DNA of 36,367 nucleotides, from assembly GCA_014879835.1 (NCBI GenBank), contig JACSRJ010000184.1, forward strand, positions 1 through 36,367, read 5' to 3'. Each line of letters begins with the position of its first letter. The first letter of the stretch is position 1. Below, piece by piece: positions 7,063-15,588 of the stretch. Source of the stretch: Anaerolinea sp. Lineage in GTDB: Bacteria > Chloroflexota > Anaerolineae > Aggregatilineales > UBA2796. The notes under the pieces were generated by a model, which saw only the letters and a program-made list of their open reading frames with translations, was not told the DNA's origin and did not search any database. The position numbers were made by a program, and so were the translations under genes.

Positions 7063-9300
7063 ATGTCGGTCATGTTTGGACTGCGTTCGGGATGGAATAA
7101 TCGCTCTGCTTCAGGACGGATACGTACCCTCATTATGATCGGGCTGGGGTGCTTTTTGATCACCTCAGCGCCCACCACCGCAAAGCCGCTGCCATCGGAC
7201 GATGCTTGCCTGCACATCTTCACCCGCGATTCCTTTGATTACGAATACAACATCACCACCAATATTTGGCGCAAAGTTCCCCGGTTGCCCGGCGTTTCGG
7301 ATCGGGTTCTTTTGTCAACCGATGAGCAGAGGTTTTCACTTGAGGGTGAAATAGGCGATAGACCCTATTTTGATGATTCCGAACTCCCTTACGGTTCTCG
7401 GTATCGGGCTGCGCTCTATGTGGGGCCAACCACCAAAGGGAAGGTAGTACTACCCGCCACCCAGAGGCCTACCTATGTGGATGAAGAAGTGATCATAGGC
7501 AGCACGGCTTGGTCTCCAGACAGCAGCCGCCTCGCCTATCTAGACACGGTCGATTCTCAAAATCGGTTAGGGATCACCCTCTATGATCCCCGCTCAGGCG
7601 AAAAGACTCACAGTAAAGACCCAATTCTAAATGTCGCCTCTCAACTGCTGGGCTGGTCGGCTGATGGCACCTATGTGGCGGTCGCGGATGTGGATCTGTC
7701 CAAGAACGGCTCGTTAGTGCTATTTCACACAGGCATCCTGAAGGCACAGATCATACCGGGGATGGTTTCAGGGACGGAATACCAAAACTGGTTTTGGCGC
7801 GGCTTTGAACATGCGTTTAGCTGGTCACCACGGGGGCATGATGCTGCTTATATTCGACAGAGTCCGGTTTCCTCCAACTCTGAGATGGTGGTGATCACTG
7901 CGGGCGAGTCGCCGCGGGTACAGCCGCTGAGTGAGGTGAAGATCAGCGCCATTAAAAAGATCGTCTGGTCTCCTGACGGACGCCTTGTGGGGGTATATTA
8001 TCAAAAACAGGATGGATTTGATGGGCTTCAAGTGTTTGAAGTCGATGGGGCGGTCATCGCGCCTCGCTCTGGGGCTGTGGATGTCACTTGGAGCTACTGG
8101 TCGAAGGATAGCCAGTGGCTGTTGTATTTTACTGGCACTGATCTGAAACGTCTCTGGTTGGCAGATGGCACCGTCGAAACTGTGATCACGGGCGTCAAAA
8201 CGTGGGACTATGCGGTTGAATTCCCCTATTTTCCCTACCATCTACACCCTCAGACCCAGCATCTCATCGTGCCCTATTCCCTCCCTGATGGGCGCAGTGG
8301 TATTGATGTCCTTTCCCTCAGCGACTTATCACGGCGCACCCTTCACCAAAATGCGGGTGAAGTCCTCATCGTCTGGTCGCCTGATCGTGCTTATTTTTTG
8401 GGTATCTGGGAAGCGCCGGGCAGTTCGGAAGCCAGAAACCCAAACACCCCCACCACCCTACTGTGGGCATCGGCAGAAGGTGAAGTACAGGATCAGTTTG
8501 AAATCACTGGTTTCACCTATCAGAAGTGGTTTGATCAGACCAGTACGGAGTATGGGGTATACAACATGGGCTGGCTTGACAGCGGGCGCAAACTGGCGCT
8601 GGTGACCCCTCAACCCAAGGATGATCAGGTCTTGTGGCAGGTGAGCATTTATCATGGTGGGGGAAAACATACCTCTATCGCAAAGGGATTGCACGATGTG
8701 AGCCTGAGCAGCGAAGATCTCGAAGGCGACCTGCTCCAGTTCACATGGCGTGACCAGAATGGCCGCCAGCATATCGACGCATACACCCCAGATGGGCAGA
8801 TCGCCTTCCAATATCGGATGGACTCTGCCCCGCCGGATTCGACAGATCGACTGGAGTCCCCATACTATGTGCGCCGCTCACCTGCCGGCGGCAAAGCCGC
8901 GTTGATCTCGGCCTTCCCTGCGGAGTGGGGGCGCGAATCCAAACTCTACTGGATTGATGGGGATCAGATTCGCCCCAACAACATAAAACCATCAACAGCC
9001 TATGGATATGGCACTCCGACCGGATTACTCTGGGCCCCCGATGGTGCTTATCTGGCGTCGTATTATGCCGACTCTCTTGAACTCCCTAACGCCTTTGGGA
9101 GCGTTTCGCTTTTCCCCGGCACTTCAACGATTGATATTTACGATTCTGAAGGCGTGATGATACGCCATCTAGACTCATACCGTCTAGGTTCCCGCCAATG
9201 GGCAAGCTTCATGTGGACACGCTGCGACACGTTGGCATCCGATCCCTATACACGCGAAAGCCTGCTCCTGCGCTACTACATTATCCGCGGTTGGGACTGA
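7063..9300 (+). CDS. Exported TolB/WD40-like beta-propeller protein
   Basis: A 745-residue protein with an N-terminal hydrophobic segment (TLIMIGLGCFLITSA, about 22-36) after a basic region: a signal peptide or anchor. The rest contains at least seven TolB-like blade signatures, for example WSPDSSRLAYL, WSADGTYVAV, WSPRGHDAAYI, WSPDGRLVGVYY, WSKDSQWLLY, WSPDRAYFLG and WAPDGAYLAS, spread over the whole length. This implies one or two beta-propellers outside the membrane. No catalytic signature was recognised, so it is more likely a binding or scaffold protein. The start has TAGGAGG (7046-7052). It follows the SDR by 50 nt and may be the third gene of the mgsA operon. Its stop TGA abuts the stop of the convergent decarboxylase with no spacer. 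Confidence 0.8.
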   Translation: MSVMFGLRSGWNNRSASGRIRTLIMIGLGCFLITSAPTTAKPLPSDDACLHIFTRDSFDYEYNITTNIWRKVPRLPGVSDRVLLSTDEQRFSLEGEIGDRPYFDDSELPYGSRYRAALYVGPTTKGKVVLPATQRPTYVDEEVIIGSTAWSPDSSRLAYLDTVDSQNRLGITLYDPRSGEKTHSKDPILNVASQLLGWSADGTYVAVADVDLSKNGSLVLFHTGILKAQIIPGMVSGTEYQNWFWRGFEHAFSWSPRGHDAAYIRQSPVSSNSEMVVITAGESPRVQPLSEVKISAIKKIVWSPDGRLVGVYYQKQDGFDGLQVFEVDGAVIAPRSGAVDVTWSYWSKDSQWLLYFTGTDLKRLWLADGTVETVITGVKTWDYAVEFPYFPYHLHPQTQHLIVPYSLPDGRSGIDVLSLSDLSRRTLHQNAGEVLIVWSPDRAYFLGIWEAPGSSEARNPNTPTTLLWASAEGEVQDQFEITGFTYQKWFDQTSTEYGVYNMGWLDSGRKLALVTPQPKDDQVLWQVSIYHGGGKHTSIAKGLHDVSLSSEDLEGDLLQFTWRDQNGRQHIDAYTPDGQIAFQYRMDSAPPDSTDRLESPYYVRRSPAGGKAALISAFPAEWGRESKLYWIDGDQIRPNNIKPSTAYGYGTPTGLLWAPDGAYLASYYADSLELPNAFGSVSLFPGTSTIDIYDSEGVMIRHLDSYRLGSRQWASFMWTRCDTLASDPYTRESLLLRYYIIRGWD

Positions 9301-10713
9301 TCAGGGTATGGCTGCGCCCACTTCACGGATCACCTGAAGGGCCAGATCAAGGTCGGCTTCAGTGGTGCGAAAATTGACGATACACATGCGCAGCACTGGG
9401 CAATCTTTCAGGCGGGTGCCCGTGATGAACACCCGTCCGTCCTGTTGGAGACGAGTGGGCAGTTGGGCGTTTAAACCATCTACATCAGGATGGTTTGAGG
9501 GCGCATAACGGAAACACACGATACTCAGGGGGCCCCCACTGACCAGCTCAAAATCCGGTTGCTGTGTGATCTTATGGGCAAGCAGGGCCGCCAGTTGGTT
9601 GTTCGCCCCGATCAGATGACGGAGGCCTTCTACCCCTATCTGCTGCATCACCAGCCACAATTTGAGGGCCTTAAAGCCCCGTGTCTGCTGCACCCCATAC
9701 TCAGAAAACCATGGTAGTTCTCGGTCATTACGGAGGTAATCGGGCAGCAAGCTGAAGGCGGCGCGCATTGCCTCCGCATCTTTGACCAGCGCGCACCCGC
9801 ACTCAACAGGCATGTAGAGCCATTTGTGAGGATCAATGGCAATGCTGTCAGCCCGTTCTATACCCTTGTAGAGTGCGCTCACATCCGGATCGAGGATGCC
9901 CACCCCACCATAGGCCCCATCAACATGCAGCCACAGCCCTTCCGCAGCGCACAGATCGGCGAGTTGATCAAGGGGATCAACAGCCCCCGTGTTGACCGTG
10001 CCCGCGCTGGCGGCTACACAGACAGGGAGCAGCCCATTGACCCGATCCTGATGAATTTGCGCTTTTAGGGCCTCCACATCGATCTGATAAGCCTCATTGG
10101 CCGGAATTCGGCGCAAATATTGGGAACCAAACCCCAGCAGTTCAACCGACTTCTGGATACAACTGTGGGCTTGGGTAGAGGCATATACCACCAAAGGTTG
10201 GGGTTGATCGTGCAGCCCATGGGTGCGCACATTCTGAGGCGCTTTGACATGGCGCATGGTGGCCAACCCGATCAGGTTGGCGACACTCCCTCCGCTGGTC
10301 AGAAGTGCCCCCGCAGAGCGCGGATAGGTCAGAATCTCCTTGAGCCAGTTGAGGACAGCATGTTCAACATAGGTTGCGGCATGATGCCCCCCTGCCACAC
10401 TCGCATTATGTGCGGCCGCCACAAACTCCCCCAACACGGCCAAAGGTGCAGCGGTAGAGTTTACCCACGCAAAAAAACGGGGATTCTGGTTGCCCATCGG
10501 ATAGGGCAGAATCTCATCTTGGACCCGCTTCAGAAGGTCCTCAACCGGCGTAGGCTGTTCTGGCAAGGGTTGATCGGTCAGTGCACGGCTGAGGGTATCG
10601 GGCATCAAAGGGCGAGCCAGTCCGCTCTGGACTGCGGTGAGCTGTGTGCTCAACATGTCCACCACCGCATAGCCCAAACGTCTGAACTCCTCCGGGGTCA
10701 TCTCAATGGTCAC
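9301..10713 (-). CDS. Group II pyridoxal-phosphate decarboxylase (aromatic amino acid/glutamate decarboxylase family)
   Basis: A 470-residue fold-type I PLP enzyme. GNQNPRFFAWV, the TSGGSVANL cofactor loop (139-147), His183 stacking on the PLP ring (QAHSCIQKS), Asp265 binding the pyridine N (HVDGAYGG) and the Schiff-base Lys297 (IAIDPHKWLY) are all present. The family decarboxylates L-amino acids such as tryptophan, tyrosine, Dopa, diaminobutyrate or glutamate. The substrate cannot be fixed here, and some members are aldehyde synthases. The length matches AADC (about 480). The start is GTG at 10713 with AGGAG 9 nt upstream; the ATG four codons later is a weaker alternative. It is a single-gene unit convergent with the beta-propeller gene. 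Confidence 0.9.
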   Translation of the reverse strand: MTIEMTPEEFRRLGYAVVDMLSTQLTAVQSGLARPLMPDTLSRALTDQPLPEQPTPVEDLLKRVQDEILPYPMGNQNPRFFAWVNSTAAPLAVLGEFVAAAHNASVAGGHHAATYVEHAVLNWLKEILTYPRSAGALLTSGGSVANLIGLATMRHVKAPQNVRTHGLHDQPQPLVVYASTQAHSCIQKSVELLGFGSQYLRRIPANEAYQIDVEALKAQIHQDRVNGLLPVCVAASAGTVNTGAVDPLDQLADLCAAEGLWLHVDGAYGGVGILDPDVSALYKGIERADSIAIDPHKWLYMPVECGCALVKDAEAMRAAFSLLPDYLRNDRELPWFSEYGVQQTRGFKALKLWLVMQQIGVEGLRHLIGANNQLAALLAHKITQQPDFELVSGGPLSIVCFRYAPSNHPDVDGLNAQLPTRLQQDGRVFITGTRLKDCPVLRMCIVNFRTTEADLDLALQVIREVGAAIP

Positions 10714-11021
10714 CGCATTTCTCTCCTCTTGAACTATTCGGACTTGTTTTATCGAACCCGGCTTATCGGGCTTATCTGTTGTTATGAACAGGGTATTGTT
10801 TATGCGATTGAAGCCAAACCTCAGTCCTCCCCCCGTGATTTTGAGGGTTTGGTCTTCGTGTTACAATTTCTTTAGAGTGTGTCCGTGGTTAAACCATTGG
10901 GACCCACCTGCTTATTACTTTACGTTCGTTGAGGGGATATTTTCTGTATCTGCCAGAATTTGAACATAAGATAGTTTGATTTGCCATCGAATCAGTGAAC
11001 CCATTGAGATCGGGGGAAGTG
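10714..11021. other. Divergent intergenic region, decarboxylase / binding protein
   Basis: These 308 bases carry no convincing gene. Visible items are the decarboxylase ribosome site (10721-10730, minus strand), a 9-bp imperfect tandem repeat GGCTTATCG/GGCTTATCT near 10760-10777, and a possible plus-strand promoter with -10 TACAAT (10862-10867) but a poor -35 (TTGAGG at 15 bp or TTTTGA at 17 bp). AT content rises after 10860, as expected of a promoter region for the binding-protein gene. Confidence 0.4.
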
Positions 11022-12329
11022 ATGAAACAAAAAACGCTACTTACGCTTATGATGGTGATGTTTTTGGTTCTGCGTGGATACCAAGCTCAGGTGCAGGCCA
11101 CAACTTTCCTCAGTGATACTGCCGTGAATGCCCCTCTCCCCCTTCAAGACGACGACAACACTTTCATTGTGTGGGGTCCATCCGGTTTGGAACTGGACGA
11201 TTACATCACCAAAACCTTTCAGGAGCGCCACCCCGAACTCGAAATTGTGATTACTGATCAGGGGTGGGATGAGGCACTGCGCCAAAACCTACAAAACGCG
11301 ATCCTGATGGGACGCCCCCCGGATGTGGTGATTGGCGAGAATTATTTCCGCGCCTTTGCGGCTAAGGGGGATCTGCTGCCCCTCGATGACATCATCGAAA
11401 AGTATAAGGATGATCTCATCCCGGCCACCTATGTTGGGGCGGTCTATAAAGGACTCCCTTATGCGATCCCCATGTTCACAGGGATTTTTGCCTTTGAACG
11501 CAACTGCTCCGTGATTGAAGCCGCTGGCTTAAACTGTGACCAACCACCTCAGTATTGGGATGATCTGTTGTCCGAAGCTGCCATAATCTCAAATACAGGC
11601 GCTGGTAGTTACTTCGGTTACAGCCTTCAAGGCCCGGGCGGAACTGCCGTTGGCTCGGCCTTCCGGATTGCCGTTTATCAGGCTCAGTTGGGGGCCCTTC
11701 CTTGCACCGACGAGACGTGTACGATCCCTAAATTTGATGATCCCAAGGTGATTCCCGTTTACGAGATGCTGCGGGAACTGGTGAAGTACACCCCTCCGGG
11801 GTTGATCGATAACACCAATGAAGGTCAGGTATACGAGGCCTTATTTCGGGGCGTATCAGCTTATCAGATCGCAGGCAGTTGGCATGTGGGTTGGGCAAAA
11901 ACCGCAGGATGCACCACCTGCCGCTATTCCCCGATTCCGGTAGCCCGTGGAGGCAAAACCGCCAATTTATTGGTGGGCAATGCGCTTTATGGAGCCCCTA
12001 GTAAAGGTCGCCATCCAGAGTTGGCCAAAGAATGGCTGGAGTTATTGCTCAGCGCTGAAGCCCAAACACGGGTCTTTACTACTTTAGGACGACTGCCTGT
12101 GCGCCGCTCCGTCCTAAACGAAATTCGTCAAACCGTGGACGACTCTACCGCGACCTTCATCGATGAATTGCTTAACAATTCCGAAATCGTTCTCCTGCCC
12201 CAATGGGAGGCCAATCCAAGACAAGTCTGGGCAATTTATAACGATCTTCTCACCGCTGTTCTCAAGACGGATCGTCCGATCCCGGAGATTATGGACGAAG
12301 CGCAGGCAGCGTTTGAGGCATTACCTTAA
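11022..12329 (+). CDS. Secreted extracellular solute-binding protein (family 1, sugar type)
   Basis: A 435-residue periplasmic-type binding protein. A signal peptide (about 1-26, MKQKTLLTLMMVMFLVLRGY...) ends in AXA-like VQA without a lipobox cysteine, so it is released or held by its signal. The mature part follows the MalE/UgpB pattern: TFIVWGPSGLELDDYI, FQERHPELEIV, MGRPPDVVIGENYFRAFAAKGDLLPLDDII, LPYAIPMFTGIFAFERN, AKEWLELLLSAEAQTRV. Six cysteines form three close pairs (162/172, 228/233, 297/300), suggesting disulfides. The start at 11022 after GGGGGAAG is preferred to GTG 10995 because it places the signal peptide correctly. There is no permease or ATPase gene nearby. A sensor histidine kinase follows after 23 nt, so this protein may act as its ligand-binding partner. 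Confidence 0.9.
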   Translation: MKQKTLLTLMMVMFLVLRGYQAQVQATTFLSDTAVNAPLPLQDDDNTFIVWGPSGLELDDYITKTFQERHPELEIVITDQGWDEALRQNLQNAILMGRPPDVVIGENYFRAFAAKGDLLPLDDIIEKYKDDLIPATYVGAVYKGLPYAIPMFTGIFAFERNCSVIEAAGLNCDQPPQYWDDLLSEAAIISNTGAGSYFGYSLQGPGGTAVGSAFRIAVYQAQLGALPCTDETCTIPKFDDPKVIPVYEMLRELVKYTPPGLIDNTNEGQVYEALFRGVSAYQIAGSWHVGWAKTAGCTTCRYSPIPVARGGKTANLLVGNALYGAPSKGRHPELAKEWLELLLSAEAQTRVFTTLGRLPVRRSVLNEIRQTVDDSTATFIDELLNNSEIVLLPQWEANPRQVWAIYNDLLTAVLKTDRPIPEIMDEAQAAFEALP

Positions 12330-12352
12330 CCTTCAAAAGCGAGTCGACTCCT

Positions 12353-14404
12353 GTGTCAATCATTGAGAGACTCTTCGGTTCGATCCAAGCGCGTCTTTTG
12401 GCGGTGCTTTTAGGCATTACACTGTTAACGGTCGTGATTGTCATCGCCTTTAACCAGTGGCTGCGGACTCAGTTCATCGCAGGGGCCGACAGCGCGCTTG
12501 TGGTGAACGTATCCCAGATTGCCAACCGGATCGACGAGTTCAACCAGAGAAACAAGCAGGTCTTTAATGTTGGGACTCGTCTTCCCGATATTATTGGGTA
12601 CCTTCAGGCGGATGAAATGGTGCGCAGTGACCCGGATTTTCAAGAGCGCACCCGAATTACCCTTGATTCGCTCGATATTGAACCTTGGGATGAATACTAT
12701 ATTCTGTCACAGGCTATCCTTGATCGGAATGGGATCAATATCCTCGATACGGCGCGAGATAATATTGGGAACGATGAATCCCATGAAGAATACTTCCGGG
12801 CAGCGCTCCTCGGTGGTTCTACCACGATTGCGCCCATACAGTATCGCCCTGAGCGAAGTGGTATCTACTTCTACTATGCGGTTCCCCTTCGTGAGCCTGA
12901 CCCCCCCAATACCATTATTGGGGTACTCCGAATGCAGATTGCCATTGCCACCATTCAGAACATTGTGTTTGATGCGGTGAAAGGGCAAGACCTGAATGTA
13001 GCCCTCTTTGACCAAAACTATGTTCGGGTGGTGGATACCGAACATGAGGAACTTCTCTTTCGGAGCATCGCCCAGCTTTCAGGGGAGCAGATTAAAACCC
13101 TAAGAAACAAGTACGCCATTCCGCCGCTGCCTGATGATGAGGTCATCAAGCCCATCCCTGATTTGGTGAAGGCACTTACCAACAGCAGCCGTGTGAGGGT
13201 GACCAGTGGTTACCTGACTCCTGATAGCACACAAGAACAGCGGATCGCCATCGCCAAACTGACCACGGTTCCGTGGTATCTGGTCGTTTCCCAACCCACT
13301 GCTCAGTACTACCAGAGTGTACAACAGCAGACAACCGGTATTTTCCTTCTGGCGATTTCTCTAACCGTGATCGCACTGTTTTCATCTTATCTGATTTCGA
13401 GACGCATCACAGAACCTATCCGTACCCTCACTTCGGTTGCAGAACAGGTCGCTGAGGGTCACCTGCACATCAAAGCCCCCATCACCTCCAGTGACGAGGT
13501 GGGCACTCTTGCCAAGACCTTTAATTTGATGACCACCGAATTGGAGTTGGCTCATGCTACCCTTGAGGAGCGGGTCGAAAAACGGACTCAGGAGCTTTCT
13601 GAAGCCAACGAAAAACTAAAACACGAGATCGCCGAACGCAAACGTTACGAACAGCAGGCGCTGGAATTAGCCCTAGAACATGAACGGCGGCGTATCCTCT
13701 CGGAGTTCATCCAGAACGCCTCCCATGAATTCAAAACTCCCCTGTCTATCATCAATGTGAACTCACATCTGGCGAAACGCCTTCTCCCAACGGAAAGGCA
13801 GCCGCTCATGGATATCATCGCGGAACAGAGCCAACACGTGGATGGGCTGATCAACAGAATGGTGTTGATGATCCGCCTTGACAGCGGATCTCCAACACCC
13901 TTGGAACGGGTGCAAATTGATGCTTTCATTAAAACCGTTTGTACGAGGATGAACAGCGCCTTCCAACAACAAAAAGCAGCACTCCATCTCGACTTGCAAG
14001 CCGCAGAGACATGGGTTATGGCCGATCCAGAGCAATTGTTTGTGGCCTTCCAGAATATTCTGGATAATGCCCTCAAATACACGGACGAGCCGGCTGAAAT
14101 CATGATCAGCACTTTTACCTTGAATGACAGGGTATCGATCCGCATCCAAGATAACGGGGTGGGAGTACCAGAGGAGATGCAGGCGCGGGTCTTTGAGCGC
14201 TTTTTCCGGGCCGATAAAGCCTATTCCACACGGGGATTTGGCCTAGGGTTACCCATCGCCAAAAAAATCGTTGAGAACTTTGGGGGGACAATTGAGTTAG
14301 CAAGTGCTGCGGGCGAGGGGACGACCATCACCATCAGTCTGAAGATCAGTGCGGTGCTGCAAGATTCCCAACTGCCCCCATCCCTTGTGAAGTCCGACCG
14401 ATGA
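12353..14404 (+). CDS. Cache-HAMP sensor histidine kinase
   Basis: A 683-residue transmembrane kinase. TM1 is at about 13-35. A large extracellular dCache-type domain follows (40-320, with LDTARDNIGNDESHEEYF and GIYFYYAVPL). TM2 is at about 327-348, HAMP at about 349-400 (RRITEPIRTLTSVAEQVAEG), then a coiled coil (400-450), HisKA with NASHEFKTPLS and phospho-acceptor His458, and HATPase_c with N-box (NILDNALKYT), G1 (IQDNGVGVP), F-box (FERFFRAD) and G2 (GFGLGLPIAKKIVENFGG). The start is GTG with no clear ribosome site, so coupling to the upstream binding-protein gene (23 nt) is likely. No response regulator follows, so the partner is elsewhere. The pair suggests detection of a soluble sugar-like ligand presented by the binding protein. 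Confidence 0.93.
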   Translation: MSIIERLFGSIQARLLAVLLGITLLTVVIVIAFNQWLRTQFIAGADSALVVNVSQIANRIDEFNQRNKQVFNVGTRLPDIIGYLQADEMVRSDPDFQERTRITLDSLDIEPWDEYYILSQAILDRNGINILDTARDNIGNDESHEEYFRAALLGGSTTIAPIQYRPERSGIYFYYAVPLREPDPPNTIIGVLRMQIAIATIQNIVFDAVKGQDLNVALFDQNYVRVVDTEHEELLFRSIAQLSGEQIKTLRNKYAIPPLPDDEVIKPIPDLVKALTNSSRVRVTSGYLTPDSTQEQRIAIAKLTTVPWYLVVSQPTAQYYQSVQQQTTGIFLLAISLTVIALFSSYLISRRITEPIRTLTSVAEQVAEGHLHIKAPITSSDEVGTLAKTFNLMTTELELAHATLEERVEKRTQELSEANEKLKHEIAERKRYEQQALELALEHERRRILSEFIQNASHEFKTPLSIINVNSHLAKRLLPTERQPLMDIIAEQSQHVDGLINRMVLMIRLDSGSPTPLERVQIDAFIKTVCTRMNSAFQQQKAALHLDLQAAETWVMADPEQLFVAFQNILDNALKYTDEPAEIMISTFTLNDRVSIRIQDNGVGVPEEMQARVFERFFRADKAYSTRGFGLGLPIAKKIVENFGGTIELASAAGEGTTITISLKISAVLQDSQLPPSLVKSDR

Positions 14405-14429
14405 GGGCAGTACCAATACGGCCCCTCAT
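14401..14429. repeat. Dyad between convergent stops
   Basis: ATGAGGG (14401-14407) is the inverted repeat of CCCTCAT (14423-14429), with a 15-nt spacer. The left arm contains the kinase stop codon and the right arm touches the stop of the convergent membrane-protein gene. There is no T-tract, so it is at best a weak bidirectional terminator. Confidence 0.35.
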
Positions 14430-15376
14430 TATCCAAGTCTGATCAACGCACGTTTCAAGGCGATCCATCCTATAGCAATGGGGATGATCACTACGCACAG
14501 GGCAAAAACTACCACCTGCATCAAATACATGCCTGTGGTTTGAGGCGGAATAGCGGTGGCCGCAAGCGGCGTCCAGTGTCCCAATGGCAGAAGCATCGCA
14601 CCTAGAGAGCCGAGGGGTGAGAAGAAGGTAAGCCATATAGCCCCAATGCCATTCAGCACCCCCAATGCTACCCCTGCTGTTCCAATGCCCAAAATCCGCG
14701 ACCAGAAACGATCCTGTGTAAGCGCCGCGATCCAGATTGTCAGGCCGATAAGCATTGCCCCTTCGGCAAAAGGCTGAACCAGAAAGACCCCAATAGAAGC
14801 AGCATCCAACAACGTCATGGAGGTGATCTCACGGGTGCGCTGCGACAATACTGCAATGGGGATGATCAGGGCTGAACAAATACGAATCACCGTCAGGGCA
14901 CGAAGGATGGCCCACCATTGACGCCCCACTGCTGCTGCTTTTGCCAACGCCAATTCTTGAGTATTAAACGGGGTCAGGCGTAGAATCTCCCACGATCCCC
15001 GTTCAAATTCAGAGGCGAAGCTCACCGCAGTCTGATTGACCACCCCAATCAGCATCGCCCAATAGATCAGCGAGTGGATCAACGCCGCTGTGATCGGTGT
15101 CCCAAAGGGAGTCAGGAAGGGTGACAAGGCCGATAGAATCGCTGAAGCCTGTGAGTTGGTGAACTGCTGATAGGTGAGGACCGAGACAAGAAACAACGTC
15201 CCGTGAATAACCGCAGCATAACCCAACATCGTCCACACATTGGACATGCGTTGCAAGAGGCGTGGCAGTCCGGCGCGCAAAGTCCACCTTGCATCCTTAA
15301 CTGCAATTGGATGCTTAGGATTAAGCCACACAAAGCGCGTTACCATTGAGCGAGAGATTGATCTAAACATAGGCAT
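14429..15376 (-). CDS. ABC-2-like multi-pass membrane protein
   Basis: A 315-residue protein with a cytoplasmic N-terminus (PKHPIAVKDARWTLRAGLPRLL) and about six membrane segments. The loop FERGSWEILRLTPFNTQELALAKAAAVGRQWW resembles the ABC-2 permease signature in which a permease with ERGTWE.L.LTP recruits its ATPase. It may be the membrane subunit of an exporter, but no ATP-binding gene adjoins it. The ATGs at 15376 and 15370 are both possible; neither has a strong ribosome site (weak GAGG upstream). A -10 TATAAT lies about 25 nt upstream. The transported substrate is unknown. Confidence 0.65.
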   Translation of the reverse strand: MPMFRSISRSMVTRFVWLNPKHPIAVKDARWTLRAGLPRLLQRMSNVWTMLGYAAVIHGTLFLVSVLTYQQFTNSQASAILSALSPFLTPFGTPITAALIHSLIYWAMLIGVVNQTAVSFASEFERGSWEILRLTPFNTQELALAKAAAVGRQWWAILRALTVIRICSALIIPIAVLSQRTREITSMTLLDAASIGVFLVQPFAEGAMLIGLTIWIAALTQDRFWSRILGIGTAGVALGVLNGIGAIWLTFFSPLGSLGAMLLPLGHWTPLAATAIPPQTTGMYLMQVVVFALCVVIIPIAIGWIALKRALIRLG

Positions 15377-15401
15377 TTACAACCCAACCTCGCGTTAACC
15401 T

Positions 15402-15407
15402 ATTATA
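15402..15407 (-). promoter_or_regulatory. -10 element for the ABC-2-like membrane protein gene
   Basis: A perfect TATAAT on the minus strand (15402-15407), preceded by TG. No good -35 is visible at 16-18 bp (GGATTC at 16). The predicted start near 15395 leaves a leader of about 19 nt to the ATG at 15376. Confidence 0.55.
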
Positions 15408-15588
15408 CACCGCTTCCCCGCCTGAATCCTATCCCCACTGAGAGAAATTGGGAGATTTTTAGGTTATTTGAGGAGATGTTCTAACGTCCTCAGCATTTTT
15501 TCAAATCATGATATTCTTAACCCTGTCGTTGATCCTCATCCACTATACCAAGCTTATTTTGAACACGTTTTTGCCGAGAGGAGTCTCT

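Noticed and set aside
10709-10720. Two-codon upstream frame (ATG CGG TGA) overlapping the decarboxylase GTG start
   Set aside because: The ATG is only about 2 nt from the ribosome site, too close for initiation. The GTG at 9-nt spacing is the better start, so this is probably chance.
10120-10875. Plus-strand open frame of 251 codons opposite the decarboxylase
   Set aside because: It mirrors a well-conserved PLP enzyme on the other strand; the translation is Cys/Gly/His-rich and matches no fold.
13645-14145. Reverse-strand frame of 166 codons inside the histidine kinase
   Set aside because: Antisense to conserved HisKA/HATPase motifs, with no ribosome site and unnatural composition.
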